The notes beneath the pieces are model-generated. The model made no database searches and had not been told where the DNA came from. It saw nothing but the letters and a program-made list of their open reading frames with translations. The translations under genes were made by a program, and so were the position numbers. 64,000 nucleotides of DNA from Gemmataceae bacterium (GTDB taxonomy: Bacteria > Planctomycetota > Planctomycetia > Gemmatales > Gemmataceae), in contig JANWVV010000007.1 in NCBI GenBank assembly GCA_025055795.1, positions 1 through 64,000 on the forward strand, read 5' to 3'. Shown here in pieces: positions 19,199 through 27,444 of this stretch; positions within the stretch are counted from its first letter, which is position 1; every line of letters begins with the position of its first letter.

Positions 19199-19478
19199 GC
19201 GTAGCTCCTCCGGGCAACACGCCCGACGACCCCACTAAGACCTTCCCGACTGTCCGGTGTCCCCAGGAACACCGATATCCCTGCACACGCACACCCAACA
19301 GCACCGCAGTGAGTGTGTAATATTGTAATCTACCACCGGTCGCTGAAAAGGCCGGTTTGGTCCGCCCCGCTGCTTTTTGCCCACTCGCCGGGGGTGTTCG
19401 GCAGGGCTAGCGTGGGGCGTTCCCGTCACTGAAAAAAATCAGACCTATCGCGGCAGTCAGCCCTACAGCGTTTCCTTG

Positions 19479-21020
19479 CTATGGCTTCTCGTGGTGGTCC
19501 TCCGGTGTGACTTCTGTGGTTGTGGCGGTGGTGACGAGGTCCGAGGATTCGGTCAGTGCGGGCGAGGCGTCCGCCGATGGGCCACCGTCGGCGTCGGTAG
19601 AAGTAAGGGTGGCGGTCGGGTGCGCTTCGGTATTTTCCGGGGCTGGGGGTGCACCGTCAGTGGCCGGTGGCGGGGACGCTTGCGCAGTGGTCCTGGCAGC
19701 CTCGGGCTCGGCCGTGGACTCCTCCATGAAGCTGGTGGTACTGTCGAAGGTAGCTACAGGTTCCTCGGTCTGGTCGGCCCCTTCTAGCTGTTCCTGCTGT
19801 TCGAGTTCGGCTGCTTCCTTGGCGGCGCGTCGCTCCTCGTCAACGCTGCGTTCCATTTCCTCGGCGTATTCCTCGGCGTACATCACCACGTCCTCGGCCT
19901 GTTCGGGCGTCAGGCCAGTGAATTCCGCCAGTTCGGCTGCATCGATCAGACTGATGTCGTTGTAAGACAGGAACCCTTCTTCGATCAAAGCGGTGGTCAG
20001 TTCCGGACTGGCATGCGGCAACTGACCGAACCAGCGTTCCGCCCGTTCGAGGGTTTCGGCCAGTTCGTCGTGGGTAAGGATCTCGATGTCCCAGCCGACG
20101 AGTTTGGAAGCCAGACGGACGTTTTGGCCGCGGCGTCCAATGGCCAGGGACAACTGATCGTCGGTAACTAGCACAATCGCCCGTCCCAGGCGTGGGTAGG
20201 TGAACACTTCCGAGATCTTGGCCGGTTGCAGGGCGTTGGGGATGAGGATTTGCAGCGATTCGTTCCAGCGAACGATGTCGATGCGTTCGCCGTTGAGTTC
20301 ATCGGTGATGTTTTTGATGCGGGCTCCGCGGACGCCCACACAGGCGCCCACGGCATCGACCTTCTGGTCGATGCTCACAACGGCCACTTTGGTCCGGTAT
20401 CCGGCTTCGCGGGCAATGGCCTTGATGTCGATGATCCGTTCTTCGATTTCGGGGATCTCTTCCTGGAACAACGCCCGTACGAAATCGGGGTGGGTCCGCG
20501 ACAGCACGATTTTGACCCGCTGGCCCTGCTTGCGTACCTCCAGGATGACCGCTTTGATCCGTTCGCCGAGGTGGTGGGTTTCGCCGGGGATCTGTTCACT
20601 GCGGGGTAGCAGGGCTTCCTGCTTGCCTAGGGCTACGATCGCCGTGCCCGGTTCCATCCGGGTGATCTGCCCGACCACGAGTTCCCCTTTTTTCATGGAG
20701 AACTCCTGGTAGATGTTGTCCGATTCCGCTTCCCGAATCTTCTGGATGATCATTTGCTTGGCCGACTGGGCAGCGATGCGGCCGAGTGTCTCCGGGTCGA
20801 TGTCCTGATCCCCTAGACGGGCGATCAATTGACCGGTGGCAGGATCGATCTGCACCAGGACCCCTTCTTCCACTCCGAAATGTCGCTCGGCGGCCACCTG
20901 AATCGCGTGACAGATGGCATTGAGAATCGTTTCCCGGGGCACCTTGCGTTCGTCGTGCAGCTTTTCCACCAATTCCAGGATTTCTCGACCTGTGTCGCGT
21001 CGCTTGTTTGCTGTCGCCAT
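19479..21020 (-). CDS. nusA: Transcription termination/antitermination factor NusA
   Basis: This 513-residue NusA binds RNA polymerase and nascent RNA and controls pausing, termination and antitermination. The order is N-terminal domain (about 1-130), S1 domain (MKKGELVVGQITRMEPGTAI), KH1 (SIDQKVDAVGACVGVRGARI) and KH2 (TDDQLSLAIGRRGQNVRLAS). A helix-hairpin-helix-like part follows near residue 330-390 (LIEEGFLSYNDISLIDAAEL), then a low-complexity acidic tail of about 100 residues rich in E, T, A and P. It is the first gene of the operon nusA-infB-DUF503-rbfA. rimP, the usual upstream neighbour, is not in the preceding 1.2 kb. No strong Shine-Dalgarno precedes ATG 21020. Confidence 0.97.
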   Translation of the reverse strand: MATANKRRDTGREILELVEKLHDERKVPRETILNAICHAIQVAAERHFGVEEGVLVQIDPATGQLIARLGDQDIDPETLGRIAAQSAKQMIIQKIREAESDNIYQEFSMKKGELVVGQITRMEPGTAIVALGKQEALLPRSEQIPGETHHLGERIKAVILEVRKQGQRVKIVLSRTHPDFVRALFQEEIPEIEERIIDIKAIAREAGYRTKVAVVSIDQKVDAVGACVGVRGARIKNITDELNGERIDIVRWNESLQILIPNALQPAKISEVFTYPRLGRAIVLVTDDQLSLAIGRRGQNVRLASKLVGWDIEILTHDELAETLERAERWFGQLPHASPELTTALIEEGFLSYNDISLIDAAELAEFTGLTPEQAEDVVMYAEEYAEEMERSVDEERRAAKEAAELEQQEQLEGADQTEEPVATFDSTTSFMEESTAEPEAARTTAQASPPPATDGAPPAPENTEAHPTATLTSTDADGGPSADASPALTESSDLVTTATTTEVTPEDHHEKP

Positions 21021-21458
21021 GGACGAAAGCCCTTTACCTCTGTGTCGGTCCCTTGGGGTAGTCCGTGCCTGAAGGTGGACCGACCCCTGTGCTGCTCGAA
21101 ATTCGGGTGGTCGGCAAGTTCCTCAGCATGGCCGCGGAGCTGGGCCACTTCTAGCACGAGAAAAACAACCGGCCTGTTAACCCGCCACGCCTCGGCGTCC
21201 GGACTGCTGGGCCAATTCCTGACAACCGGAACTGTCAGGATGACGCCCAGCGGCCCCGACGTCCCGACGCGGCGGCACACAGGCCGGAGCATCGTTCGGT
21301 CGTGGTGGTGTCTGATCTTATTGTGACTCCCACAGACTCGAAAAGCAAGAGGCCCCTCCAGCAAGGTTACCGGTACTGTCTTCGGTCATACGGGGCCATT
21401 CCATTTGTTACGATTACCCTGCCAGGTCAATGCAGCACAGGTATTGTAGATAAAGTGT

Positions 21459-21488
21459 TTGACTGATAAACGATGATTTGGTTATAGT
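21459..21488 (+). promoter_or_regulatory. Candidate sigma70-type promoter
   Basis: TTGACT (21459-21464), an 18-base spacer and TATAGT (21483-21488) match consensus at 5/6 and 5/6. The nearest downstream gene starts 730 bases away, so it may drive an untranslated RNA or a long leader. Confidence 0.45.
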
Positions 21489-21639
21489 GGATAGCGTATC
21501 ATTTGCAAACGATTTCGGTTAAGATATTGAGGGGACTTGCTCGTAGAGTAGGGGCTAGTGTTCCCCATTAACTCGACAACGGACGAACTACTCCCAAGGT
21601 TTGTTGCGGTGTCCAAAGAGGGAGAGTTTGACTAGGAAG

Positions 21640-21677
21640 CCAAGGGGGAGCTCCTTGGGGGGCATCCGCAAGGATGC
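21640..21677 (+). ncRNA. Candidate structured RNA: two hairpins, one with GCAA tetraloop
   Basis: The first hairpin pairs CCAAGG (21640-21645) with CCTTGG (21653-21658). The second pairs GCATCC (21662-21667) with GGATGC (21672-21677) around a GCAA loop, a stable GNRA tetraloop on the plus strand. It lies about 150 bases downstream of a promoter-like sequence in a region without genes. I do not recognise a known RNA family. Ends are unknown. Confidence 0.3.
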
Positions 21678-22219
21678 GGTCGAAACTTAATGGCACAACA
21701 AAGGTCACAAAAAATCCGTAGGCGTAGGAAGGGTTGCTGGCAGAGTATATTAACGACATGCAGTTCGGATTGCGGAGTCTGACAAGCAACACTACTTATT
21801 TATACATCAACTAAAAATGAGGGTGGTTTGCACAAATCGAACAACGGGTACCGAGGAATTCAGGACGGCGGTTCGCAGCTGATACGACGCAGGGTGTTTC
21901 GTACGCACGTTATAGTGTTGCGATGTGATCCCATGTGGTTTGAGCAGTTAAAACTGGTGAAGCAGGGCGGTTTGGTCGGACATGAAGGAGAAAACAATAA
22001 CATGGTTATTGATGTTTTGGTTGGTAGTGAGGAGTTTTTTGCAATGACGGATGATTATTAAGGTTAAGGGCGGAGGGTTGGCAGAACTGGTGCAAGAATT
22101 TTTGGGGAAAATGGCGGAGGGGACTCGCCGGGTCGGGAAACGTGTACTACATTCGGTGACGGTGGGGTAACTTATCCTAGGGGTGGTGTAGCAAGTGCCG
22201 AAGGGGGCCGGGGGAAGAC

Positions 22220-23692
22220 ATGCCGCCGCCAAGCACTGTGGAGGAAATGCTGGAGCGTGTCCGCCGCAGTGGCATAGTGCCCTCGGAGCAGTTGGAGGCT
22301 TTTTTAGCCCGACAAGAGGCAGCGGCCCGCTCACCGGCGGAGCTGCTGGAGCGGCTGCAGGCAGCGGGCTTGATCACGGCCTTTCATGCCGACAAGCTAG
22401 CAGCTGGCAAGTATAAAGGTTTCGTTCTGGGCAGTTACCTGATTCTAGACCAGTTGGGCAGTGGGGGGATGGGTCAGGTATTCCTGGCCGAGCACATCCG
22501 TATGCACCGCCTGGTGGCCCTGAAGGTGTTGCCCCCACATGCCTACGATGATCCGACGGCCCGGGAACGCTTTTTCCGTGAAGCCCGTGCAGCGGCGCAA
22601 CTGGACCATCCCAACATCGTGCGGGTATACGACCTGTGCGAAGAGGGACCGCTGCTGTTTCTGGTCCTGGAATACGTGGATGGAACCAGTCTGCAGCAGA
22701 TTGTGGCCCGTCATGGGCCGTTGCCGATAGCCCAGGCCTGTGATTACGTCCGCCAGGCCGCCTTCGGACTGCTCCATGCCACGGAACTGGGATTTGTCCA
22801 TCGGGACATCAAACCGGCCAATCTGCTGTTGGACCGGCATGGCGTCATCAAGATTTTGGACTTCGGGTTGGTCCGCTCCTTGCACGACGCCGAGGGCGGA
22901 CTGACCCGCCGGCTGGACAATGTCGTCCTGGGCACCGCTGACTATGTTGCCCCCGAGCAGGCTATTGACAGTTCGGCGGTGGACGTACGGGCCGATTTGT
23001 ACTCCCTGGGGGCGACTTTTTACTTCCTGCTGGCAGGGCATCCGTTATTCCCGGAAGGGAAGACAGCGCAGAAGTTGCTGTGGCAGCAGATGCGGGAACC
23101 CACACCGATCCATGAGCGGCGTCCGGACGTGCCTGTGGAGTTGTCAGCGGTAGTGCACCGGTTGCTGCGGAAAAAGCCGGAGGAACGGTATCAGCATCCG
23201 GCGGAACTGCTGGAAGCGTTGGCACCATTTATACCAGCACAAGTGCCGCTACCCGATCCTGCTTGGTTGCCAGTCCACAGGGGTCGAGTGGCGGCTCGCT
23301 TGGTCAATAGTTCGGGATCTGGTAGCTTTATCAGCTCTACCTCCCAAGTGTTGGTAGCAGCGTTACGCGGTGGCACCACTACCCTGACCGGTCCTTCCAG
23401 TAGTGGTGTGCGACTATTCCCTTCATCCCAGTCGCTTACCCCAACCTCTACTACCCTGAGCTCTGAAGAGACTAAACCAGACGTACCTCGTACAGCAACG
23501 CCGCCCCAATCCACTCCAACGGGAACGACGGCATCAGCCTTCGCTCTGCCCGTTCTCACGAATAATTCTGCCATCGCTTCTCATACGCCTTACTCGCCGA
23601 ATGTGCCGTCTTACTTCCGTCTTGTTATTTTTATCCTTTCAGCCACGCTCCTACTCGCCCTGGCTATCATTGTGCTGCTGCTAGTACGTTAA
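22220..23692 (+). CDS. Hanks-type Ser/Thr protein kinase with C-terminal TM anchor
   Basis: This is a 490-residue kinase. A helical N-terminal module (about 1-65) ends with GLITAFHADKLAAGKYKGF and runs into the kinase domain (about 68-335). Catalytic features are intact: GSGGMG loop, K102 in VALKVLPP, HRD 194-196 in HRDIKPAN, DFG 214-216 and an APEQ activation-segment end. A Ser/Thr/Pro-rich linker follows, and then a transmembrane helix of about 23 residues right at the C terminus, so the kinase domain should be cytoplasmic. The stop codon TAA (23690-23692) is followed in the same frame by a sulfotransferase fragment. Substrate unknown. Confidence 0.93.
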   Translation: MPPPSTVEEMLERVRRSGIVPSEQLEAFLARQEAAARSPAELLERLQAAGLITAFHADKLAAGKYKGFVLGSYLILDQLGSGGMGQVFLAEHIRMHRLVALKVLPPHAYDDPTARERFFREARAAAQLDHPNIVRVYDLCEEGPLLFLVLEYVDGTSLQQIVARHGPLPIAQACDYVRQAAFGLLHATELGFVHRDIKPANLLLDRHGVIKILDFGLVRSLHDAEGGLTRRLDNVVLGTADYVAPEQAIDSSAVDVRADLYSLGATFYFLLAGHPLFPEGKTAQKLLWQQMREPTPIHERRPDVPVELSAVVHRLLRKKPEERYQHPAELLEALAPFIPAQVPLPDPAWLPVHRGRVAARLVNSSGSGSFISSTSQVLVAALRGGTTTLTGPSSSGVRLFPSSQSLTPTSTTLSSEETKPDVPRTATPPQSTPTGTTASAFALPVLTNNSAIASHTPYSPNVPSYFRLVIFILSATLLLALAIIVLLLVR

Positions 23693-24178
23693 CAAGTGGC
23701 TCTGTCTTGTTGGTTGACCAACTTCAAACAAATTCGTTGGGCCTGCGATCTGGACGACATTGCCGCCCGGCTGCGCGACCACCACCGCATCATGGCCCAC
23801 TGGCGAGCCGTCCTGCCCGTGCCCCTGCTGGAAGTCAACTACGAAGACGTGGTCCAGGACCTGGAAACGGCTACTCGTCAGCTCCTGGATTTCTGCGGCC
23901 TGGACTGGCATCCGGACTGCCTCCGCTTCCACCAGACGCAACGGCCCGTCCGCACCGCCAGCCTGGCCCAGGTCCGCCAACCGGTCTACCGCCATGCCGT
24001 GCAACGCTGGCGTCGCTATCTCGACACCCCTTTAGGGCCCTTCCTCCGTCAGCTCGCTGACGAGGCCTCCTACCCCCCAGAACACCAACCGACCAGCACG
24101 CCGTCCTCCCTGTCATCAACCCTGCTACCCTCTGACGGAGAGGGGATCGTCTCCGCAAAAACAAATGACCAGCGGTGA
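23693..24178 (+). pseudogene. Sulfotransferase C-terminal remnant
   Basis: About 125 residues from ALSCWLTNFKQIRWACDL through HWRAVLPVPLLEVNYED, DFCGLDW and the VRQPVYRHAVQRWRRYL motif match the C-terminal part of the TPR-linked sulfotransferases that are numerous in Gemmata-like planctomycetes. Everything N-terminal to it, including the PAPS-binding P-loop, is absent. The fragment is in the same frame as the kinase and begins directly after its stop codon (TAA CAA GTG). A GTG at 23696 could start translation, but no separate ribosome site is visible. A non-homologous tail of about 30 residues ends it. I read it as a remnant left by recombination; readthrough fusion is the alternative. Confidence 0.7.
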
Positions 24179-24208
24179 CCTTACGGGTTGAACCGAGCCA
24201 CCCTCTAC

Positions 24209-24580
24209 TCAGCCATTCCGGCTCAGGTCCGTGACATTGGCCTGACAATACCGGCAGCCGACCACGTTGAGGTGGAAATGGACGTATTCCATCTGCCGCG
24301 GGTCGCCTGCATTCCGCAGGTATATGGCCAGCACCTCCCGAGTGGGACAACTGACGCGGTATCGCCGCCAAATGGCCCCTAACGTGTGCTCGCCGCTGTC
24401 CCGCAGCTCCCGGATGTGGATCAGGCGCTGCTGAAACTGCTGCGAATCCCGCAGAGCCTTTTCCACGGCGATCATTTCATTTTCCGGAAGTTGCTCATCA
24501 AGGTAGTCCCACAACATCTGCGTCGTAATCGGTATTTCCGTTGCCACGACGCTGCTTTGATGGTGTTGCGTCTGGCTCAT
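24209..24580 (-). CDS. Anti-sigma-like zinc-binding protein, unknown
   Basis: This 123-residue protein has a helical N-terminal part (TQMLWDYLDEQLPENEMIAVE, near residue 22) that resembles the start of zf-HC2/anti-sigma proteins. The C-terminal part contains Cys, His and a final CRYC (VSCP, VHFHLN, GCRYC), a probable zinc site. Planctomycetes encode many such short regulators next to ECF sigma factors or kinases. Here no sigma factor is adjacent; the gene is convergent with the kinase and sulfotransferase fragment. GGAG eight bases before ATG 24580 supports the start. The anti-sigma role is an inference from the pattern only. Confidence 0.6.
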   Translation of the reverse strand: MSQTQHHQSSVVATEIPITTQMLWDYLDEQLPENEMIAVEKALRDSQQFQQRLIHIRELRDSGEHTLGAIWRRYRVSCPTREVLAIYLRNAGDPRQMEYVHFHLNVVGCRYCQANVTDLSRNG

Positions 24581-24819
24581 GTTCGAGTCTCCGGCGGGAG
24601 GGTTGGTACTAGCGCAAGGTCAGTCCACCATCCGAACATTATAACCGCTCTTTTTCTGGACAGGAACCAGTAAATGGACGATATGCTGTTCGGGAATGTT
24701 GTGGAGCGAGGGGTACCGCTGGGCGGTCCCTGACCCGAGGGTTCCGTTGGTGGTACCAGAGGGTGGAACGCCTCGCCGCTGCTGAGGAACCAGCAGCCTG
24801 AGGGGAGGGGGGCCGACAA

Positions 24820-26247
24820 CTAAAGGATGAATTTGCTGAGATCTTCGCGTTGGAGGATGTCCTGAAGGCGGTGGCGAACGAAGGAAGCATCGATGACAAC
24901 GCGTTTGTCGGGTAGATCGGGGGCATCGAAACTGATTTCTTCCACCACTTTTTCCAGCACCGTGTGGAGGCGTCGGGCACCAATGTTCTGGTGGGTGCGG
25001 TTGACCTGGAAGGCAATGTCGGCCAGGGCCTCAACGCCCTCGGGGGTGAATTCCAGCGTTACGCCCTCAGTGCGGAGCAGTTCGGCGTACTGACGGGTCA
25101 GAGCGTGCTTGGGTTCAGTCAGGATGCGGACGAAGTCGTCGCGGCTCAGGTCGCTCAGCTCCACCCGGATGGGGAAGCGGCCCTGCAGTTCGGGCATCAG
25201 ATCGGAGGGCCGGGCGGTATGGAAGGCCCCCGCAGCGATAAACAGAATGTAATCGGTGCGGATGGGGCCATATTTGCTGTTGACAGTGGTCCCTTCGACG
25301 ATGGGCAGCAGGTCACGCTGCACGCCCTGACGTGACACGTCCGGACCGTGCGTGGCTTGCGGTCCGCAAATCTTGTCGATTTCGTCGAGAAAGACGATAC
25401 CGTGGTTTTCGACCAGTTCGACGGTGCGTTCCGCCAGGGTGGTCCGGTCGATGAGGGCCTCGGTTTCCTGTTCCAGCAGCAGCTTGCGGGCCTCGCGGAT
25501 GGGCATTTCGCGGCTGACGGTGTTGCGGGGCAGTACCTGTTCCAGGATGTTGCGGAAATCCGGGTCAAGCTGGTCCACCCCTACAGCGGCAAAAAAGGGC
25601 ATGTCGGTCTTTTTGGGGACTTCGACGGTGACCAGGCGATCTTCCAGCAGGCCGGCATCGAGTTGGGCGGCCAGTTTTTCCCGGCTGCGGCTGGTGCGAC
25701 GTCGGCCTTCTTCTTCATTGTCGGGGGTTTCGTCGCGGCGGCTGCCCGGTAGCAGCAGGTCCAGCAGCTTTTCACGCACGCGGGCCTGGGCTTTTTCGCG
25801 GACCTGGGCATGCATCTGCTGACGCACCAGGGCAGCACCCGCCTCGGCCAGGTCGCGGATAATGCTTTCCACGTCCCGGCCTACGTACCCCACTTCCGTA
25901 AAGCGGGTCGCCTCCACCTTGACAAACGGTGCACCAACCAATTGCGCCAGCCGGCGAGCGATCTCGGTTTTGCCCACACCGGTCGGGCCGATCAGGATGA
26001 TATTTTTCGGCGTAACGTCCTTACGCAAGTCGGCAGGCAGTTGCTGGCGCCGCCAGCGGTTGCGGATAGCAATAGCCACGGCACGCTTGGCCGCTTGTTG
26101 CCCGACAATGTATTTGTCCAGTTCAGCGACAATCTGCCGTGGTGTCAGGGCGGCCTCGGCAGGGACCGCCCCATTACCGGGCTCCGTACCGCCGTTGCTG
26201 GCGGGAACACTGCCTGGGGTGCCGGGGGTATTGCGTGTCCGGGACAT
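24820..26247 (-). CDS. hslU: ATP-dependent protease ATPase subunit HslU (ClpY)
   Basis: This 475-residue AAA+ unfoldase feeds proteins into the HslV chamber. The core starts with LTPRQIVAELDKYIVGQQ, then Walker A GPTGVGKT (about 87-94). The pore-side ARFTEVGYVGRDVES block of the family is present as ATRFTEVGYVGRDVES. An I-domain (about 125-230), Walker B VFLDEIDK (about 283) and a sensor/C-terminal region ending EDLSKFIL follow; the C-terminal tail docks on HslV. I chose ATG 26247 (MSRTRNTPG) because AAGGAA lies eight bases upstream; the frame is open to 26385 without family sequence. A Gly/Pro/Ala-rich extension of about 35 residues precedes the conserved part. It lies 92 bases after hslV. 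Confidence 0.97.
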   Translation of the reverse strand: MSRTRNTPGTPGSVPASNGGTEPGNGAVPAEAALTPRQIVAELDKYIVGQQAAKRAVAIAIRNRWRRQQLPADLRKDVTPKNIILIGPTGVGKTEIARRLAQLVGAPFVKVEATRFTEVGYVGRDVESIIRDLAEAGAALVRQQMHAQVREKAQARVREKLLDLLLPGSRRDETPDNEEEGRRRTSRSREKLAAQLDAGLLEDRLVTVEVPKKTDMPFFAAVGVDQLDPDFRNILEQVLPRNTVSREMPIREARKLLLEQETEALIDRTTLAERTVELVENHGIVFLDEIDKICGPQATHGPDVSRQGVQRDLLPIVEGTTVNSKYGPIRTDYILFIAAGAFHTARPSDLMPELQGRFPIRVELSDLSRDDFVRILTEPKHALTRQYAELLRTEGVTLEFTPEGVEALADIAFQVNRTHQNIGARRLHTVLEKVVEEISFDAPDLPDKRVVIDASFVRHRLQDILQREDLSKFIL

Positions 26248-26339
26248 AGATCGGTTCCTTGAGGTCGTCGCCTGCGACAAAACGAATCCAGCCTCGGTAC
26301 TACACCTGGCCGGGGCAATAAAAGGACTGAAAGCGGCCT

Positions 26340-26894
26340 TCAGGTCAGTTCCGCAATGTCGATCTGGCGATTCGTATAGATACACAGATCGGCGGCAATC
26401 TCCAAGGAGCGACGCACGATTTCTGCAGCGGTCAGCGCGGTATGGGCCAACAGGGCGCGGGCCGCCGCCAGGGCATAGGGACCACCCGACCCAATAGCCA
26501 GGACGTTGTCCGAAGGTTGAATGACGTCGCCAGTACCACTGAGCAGCAGCAGGTGGTCGCGGTCCATGACGATGAGCATAGCTTCCAACCGTCGCAGGAC
26601 GCGATCGGTACGCCAGTCGCGGGCCAGTTCGGTAGCTGCTCGCGGCACAGAGCCTTGGTGATCGCGTAGTTTCCCTTCGAAGCGTTCCAGCAGGGCAAAG
26701 GCATCGGCGGCGGCGCCTGCGAACCCAGCTAGCACTTTGCCGTCGTACAGCCGGCGGATTTTGTGAGCGTCGGCTTTCATTACCACGTTCCCTAGGGTCA
26801 CTTGGCCATCCCCGCCGATGGCAGCTCCCTGCGCCGTACGCACCGCCAGAATCGTAGTGCCGTGAAACAACATCTTGCGACGCCGCCCGACCAT
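26340..26894 (-). CDS. hslV: ATP-dependent protease peptidase subunit HslV (ClpQ)
   Basis: This 184-residue Ntn-type threonine peptidase forms the double hexamer of the HslVU protease. The nucleophile is T13 in [10 protein letters not shown], so about 12 residues must be removed to expose it, as in members with a propeptide. Further family blocks are [28 protein letters not shown] and [19 protein letters not shown] 26894 is used; ATG 26873 (MLFHGTT) would give a shorter propeptide, and neither has a strong ribosome site. It forms an operon with hslU. Confidence 0.97.
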   Translation of the reverse strand: MVGRRRKMLFHGTTILAVRTAQGAAIGGDGQVTLGNVVMKADAHKIRRLYDGKVLAGFAGAAADAFALLERFEGKLRDHQGSVPRAATELARDWRTDRVLRRLEAMLIVMDRDHLLLLSGTGDVIQPSDNVLAIGSGGPYALAAARALLAHTALTAAEIVRRSLEIAADLCIYTNRQIDIAELT

Positions 26895-27444
26895 AATTGC
26901 TTGTCCGTAAGGCCTGCGGGGTGTGTCCGGCTGTGGCTTTTCATCCCGCCGACATGACCCGCATGGTTTTATGTTAGCAAAACTGCGTGTAGACGTGCGG
27001 CCAGGGCCGCTTCGGCGGTGACGGGTATGCAGCGGGGGGACAGGGCCCCTACTTCAAAGGCCAGGCCGTATTCCTTCCACGACCTTACATCTGCAACCCC
27101 CAGGTCCGGTAACTCTCCAGCGTGTTCAGCACCGGTCAGCTCGCTGGTGTCCGTCGGCAACAGGTCCTGACCGGAGTGGCTGGACAGGTCAGTCAGCGAG
27201 GGTCGCAAGGGGAAGGGTGCCGTTGTCACTGGTAGCGGGGTGGGTGGCTCAGTGGCGGGGGCCTTTCGTTGGAGGTGTAGTGTCTGCTAAGTAAAACGTG
27301 CCGATTGGGACACGGGTGAGGGCGACAACAGCGGGCCGGAACTAAAGATGAACTGGGACGGTGGATGGGAGTGGGGGAGCAAGTACCTGAGGAAGTGCTG
27401 GATCCATACAACGATTCCGGTCAGGCACTGTACGAGGAGGAATA
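26895..27444. other. Divergent intergenic region, no gene seen
   Basis: This 550-base region lies between hslV (minus) and the antiporter (plus). An 86-codon minus-strand frame (26969-27229) has no ribosome site or recognisable sequence. I find no clear promoter pair. Confidence 0.45.

Larger units (their letters stand above)
21021..22219. other. 1.2-kb gene-free region with promoter-like and RNA-like elements
   Basis: This region separates nusA (minus) from a kinase (plus) and is less GC-rich than its flanks. Short open frames on both strands lack ribosome sites and conserved features. It contains a plus-strand promoter-like pair at 21459-21488 and two neighbouring hairpins at 21640-21677, listed separately. 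No rimP and no tRNA are seen. Confidence 0.6.

Noticed and set aside
21568..22061. Short open frames on both strands in the nusA-kinase gap (74 and 77 codons)
   Set aside because: No ribosome sites, no signal peptides or motifs; the local hairpins fit an RNA or nothing at all better.
26969..27229. 86-codon minus-strand frame upstream of the antiporter
   Set aside because: No ribosome site, no recognisable fold and no neighbour logic; may be real, but unsupported.
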